A stretch of 7,891 nucleotides of DNA from Streptococcus sp. GTDB lineage: Bacteria > Bacillota > Bacilli > Lactobacillales > Streptococcaceae. The stretch lies in the NCBI GenBank assembly GCA_030825825.1, contig JAPJPE010000053.1, forward strand, positions 1-7,891. The letters are read 5' to 3'. Shown here piece by piece: positions 7,109-7,891 of this stretch; position 1 is the stretch's first letter; each line of letters starts with the position of its first letter. The position numbers and the translations under genes are program-made. The notes below the pieces were generated by a model. The model saw only the letters and a program-made list of their open reading frames with translations, made no database searches and was not told where the DNA came from.

Positions 7109-7147
7109 AAAAAATAACACTGAGCCCAAGGACTCAGTGATATTTTT
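7109..7147 (-). terminator. Terminator or attenuator between the LPKTSAVK protein gene and the sortase gene
   Basis: CACTGAG (7118-7124) and CTCAGTG (7133-7139) form a perfect 7-base stem with an eight-base loop, flanked by A-rich and T-rich tracts that can lengthen it. On the minus strand it is followed by TTATTTTTT, a typical terminator tail; the symmetric A/T flanks mean it could also work on the other strand. The sortase ribosome site lies only about 15 bases further on, which leaves no room for a promoter after it. Read-through would give much more substrate mRNA than sortase mRNA. Confidence 0.8.
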
Positions 7148-7167
7148 ATGAGCTAATTAATTAGAAA

Positions 7168-7821
7168 TTATTTAACTGCGCTAGTTTTTGGAAGTGATTT
7201 TTCACCAGCTTTAGCAGATGAAGCTTTACCGTCTTTACCAGCTTTAGCTGCTTCTGCTTTTTCTTCAGCTGCTTTAGCTGCTGCTTTAGCATCTGAAGAT
7301 GCTGGACGCAATGAACCACTAATTGCAGTAGCGTAGAATCCGCTAGGAGTGTTAGCTCCAGCTTTAACCTGAACATCTACCAACCATTTAGTTCCATCAT
7401 GTGGGTTTGTAACTTCGATTGTTTGAACACCTTCTTCAGTACGGAAAGTACCATGTTGGCTACCATTCCATAGGTCAAGACCTTGAGTGAAATATTCAGG
7501 TGCTGGAACAGCAGTTAATTCTTTAGATGTATCAGCAAATTTGTTTCCATCGTAGTTTGCAGTAGAAACATCACCTTTTTTATCAACTGGAGTACCTTTG
7601 CCGATAGATGGGTCAACTTGAGTAGCACCTGGGTGTTTTTCTGTAGCTGAAGATGCTGGTGCGGCTGGAGTTGCTTCACCTTTAAGTTCACTTAAAGTAG
7701 GTGTGTCTCCACCTTTTTCAGTTTTATAAACTGGACGTCCTGTAGTATCTGCTGCGAATGCTGGAGCTGCTGCTGCAAATACTGCAAGAGCTGCTACTGA
7801 TGATAATAAAACTTTTTTCAT
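7168..7821 (-). CDS. Secreted surface protein ending in a minimal LPKTSAVK sorting motif
   Basis: The 217-residue product has a Sec signal peptide (MKKVLLSSVAALAVFAAAAP, cleavage expected after AFA at 21-23). A Pro/Ala/Thr/Lys-rich low-complexity stretch (about 25-85) comes next. A more ordered middle part (about 86-170), with many Trp/Tyr/Phe residues including LDLWNGSQHGTF and DGTKWLVDVQV, is probably beta-rich. Then comes an Ala/Lys/Glu-rich helical or wall-spanning tail (about 172-208), and LPKTSAVK at the very C-terminus. Only four residues follow LPKT: there is no hydrophobic segment and no positive tail, so it is not a standard LPXTG signal. The ATG at 7819-7821 has an AAAGGAGA site about 7-8 bases upstream. 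The next gene encodes a class B-type sortase, the probable partner. I do not recognise a function for the middle domain. Family names of the form 'LPKTxAVK-anchored surface protein' seem familiar but are unchecked. Confidence 0.88.
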   Translation of the reverse strand: MKKVLLSSVAALAVFAAAAPAFAADTTGRPVYKTEKGGDTPTLSELKGEATPAAPASSATEKHPGATQVDPSIGKGTPVDKKGDVSTANYDGNKFADTSKELTAVPAPEYFTQGLDLWNGSQHGTFRTEEGVQTIEVTNPHDGTKWLVDVQVKAGANTPSGFYATAISGSLRPASSDAKAAAKAAEEKAEAAKAGKDGKASSAKAGEKSLPKTSAVK

Positions 7822-7854
7822 TGTTTTATCTCCTTTTATAGTTTAAAAATATTC

Positions 7855-7867
7855 GTTACTTCGTAAC
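7855..7867. repeat. Short inverted repeat in the leader of the LPKTSAVK protein gene
   Basis: GTTAC and GTAAC form a perfect 5-base inverted repeat around TTC, lying between the proposed -10 box and the ribosome site. It could be a small operator or a 5' mRNA hairpin, but it is short enough to occur by chance. Confidence 0.3.
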
Positions 7868-7874
7868 TATGATT

Positions 7875-7880
7875 AGTATA
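7875..7880 (-). promoter_or_regulatory. Candidate -10 box for the LPKTSAVK protein gene
   Basis: TATACT on the minus strand is a good -10 hexamer; its -35 partner would lie beyond the window end. It would give a leader of about 45 bases. A second candidate, TAAACT at 7840-7845, is too close to the ribosome site to be usable. Confidence 0.45.
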
Positions 7881-7891
7881 CTAGGATATTC

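Noticed and set aside
7148..7170. A possible frameshift that removed a normal hydrophobic sorting tail from the LPKT protein.
   Set aside because: The bases between the stop and the terminator are few and AT-rich, with stops soon in the other frames, and cannot encode a hydrophobic segment with a basic tail.
7161..7376. A 71-codon minus-strand frame with repeated KQLK-like words inside the surface protein gene.
   Set aside because: It is an out-of-frame reading of the Ala/Lys-rich tail; the real frame has a signal peptide, a ribosome site and a sensible C-terminus.
7847..7854. AACGAATA on the minus strand, close to the competence (SigX) box TACGAATA.
   Set aside because: It lacks the first T, sits next to the ribosome site rather than at a usable -10 distance, and a better -10 box exists upstream.

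Overview
The window looks like chromosomal DNA of a streptococcus, most likely a viridans (mitis/sanguinis-type) species. The evidence is the low-to-moderate GC content, AAGGAG/GGAGG ribosome sites, TATAAT-type promoters, a long-form PurL of the kind streptococci carry, and the gene order araT-recO-plsX-acpP-purC-purL. The exact species cannot be fixed from this sequence. Every convincing gene is on the minus strand, so transcription runs from high to low coordinates. I see no tRNA, rRNA, CRISPR array, insertion sequence or prophage.

In transcription order there are three modules. (1) 7891-6191 is a surface-anchoring module. A secreted 217-residue protein (7168-7821) has an N-terminal signal peptide, an Ala/Lys/Glu-rich tail, and ends in LPKTSAVK directly at the stop. 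It is followed by a class B-type sortase (6227-7078). A strong stem-loop terminator lies between them and another follows the sortase. The substrate has an LPXT motif but lacks the hydrophobic segment and charged tail of a normal sorting signal, so the pair looks like a dedicated, non-canonical sortase/substrate system. (2) 6127-2839 is a tight housekeeping operon: araT, recO, plsX and a second-type acyl carrier protein gene. Its first two junctions overlap, the third has a 3-base gap, it has a good promoter before araT, and a terminator follows acpP. (3) 2830-1 is the start of the purine operon: a promoter with a close PurBox match, purC, a 208-base gap, and the first 605 codons of purL, which runs off the window edge.

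The two most unusual things are the LPKTSAVK/sortase pair, with its internal terminator and no visible room for a separate sortase promoter, and the purC-purL gap. That gap holds a second copy of the purC 3' end (22 codons, stop and downstream bases). The copy is about 81% identical in DNA but differs in only one encoded residue. This pattern fits a recombination scar from a related donor better than a recent local duplication that then decayed.
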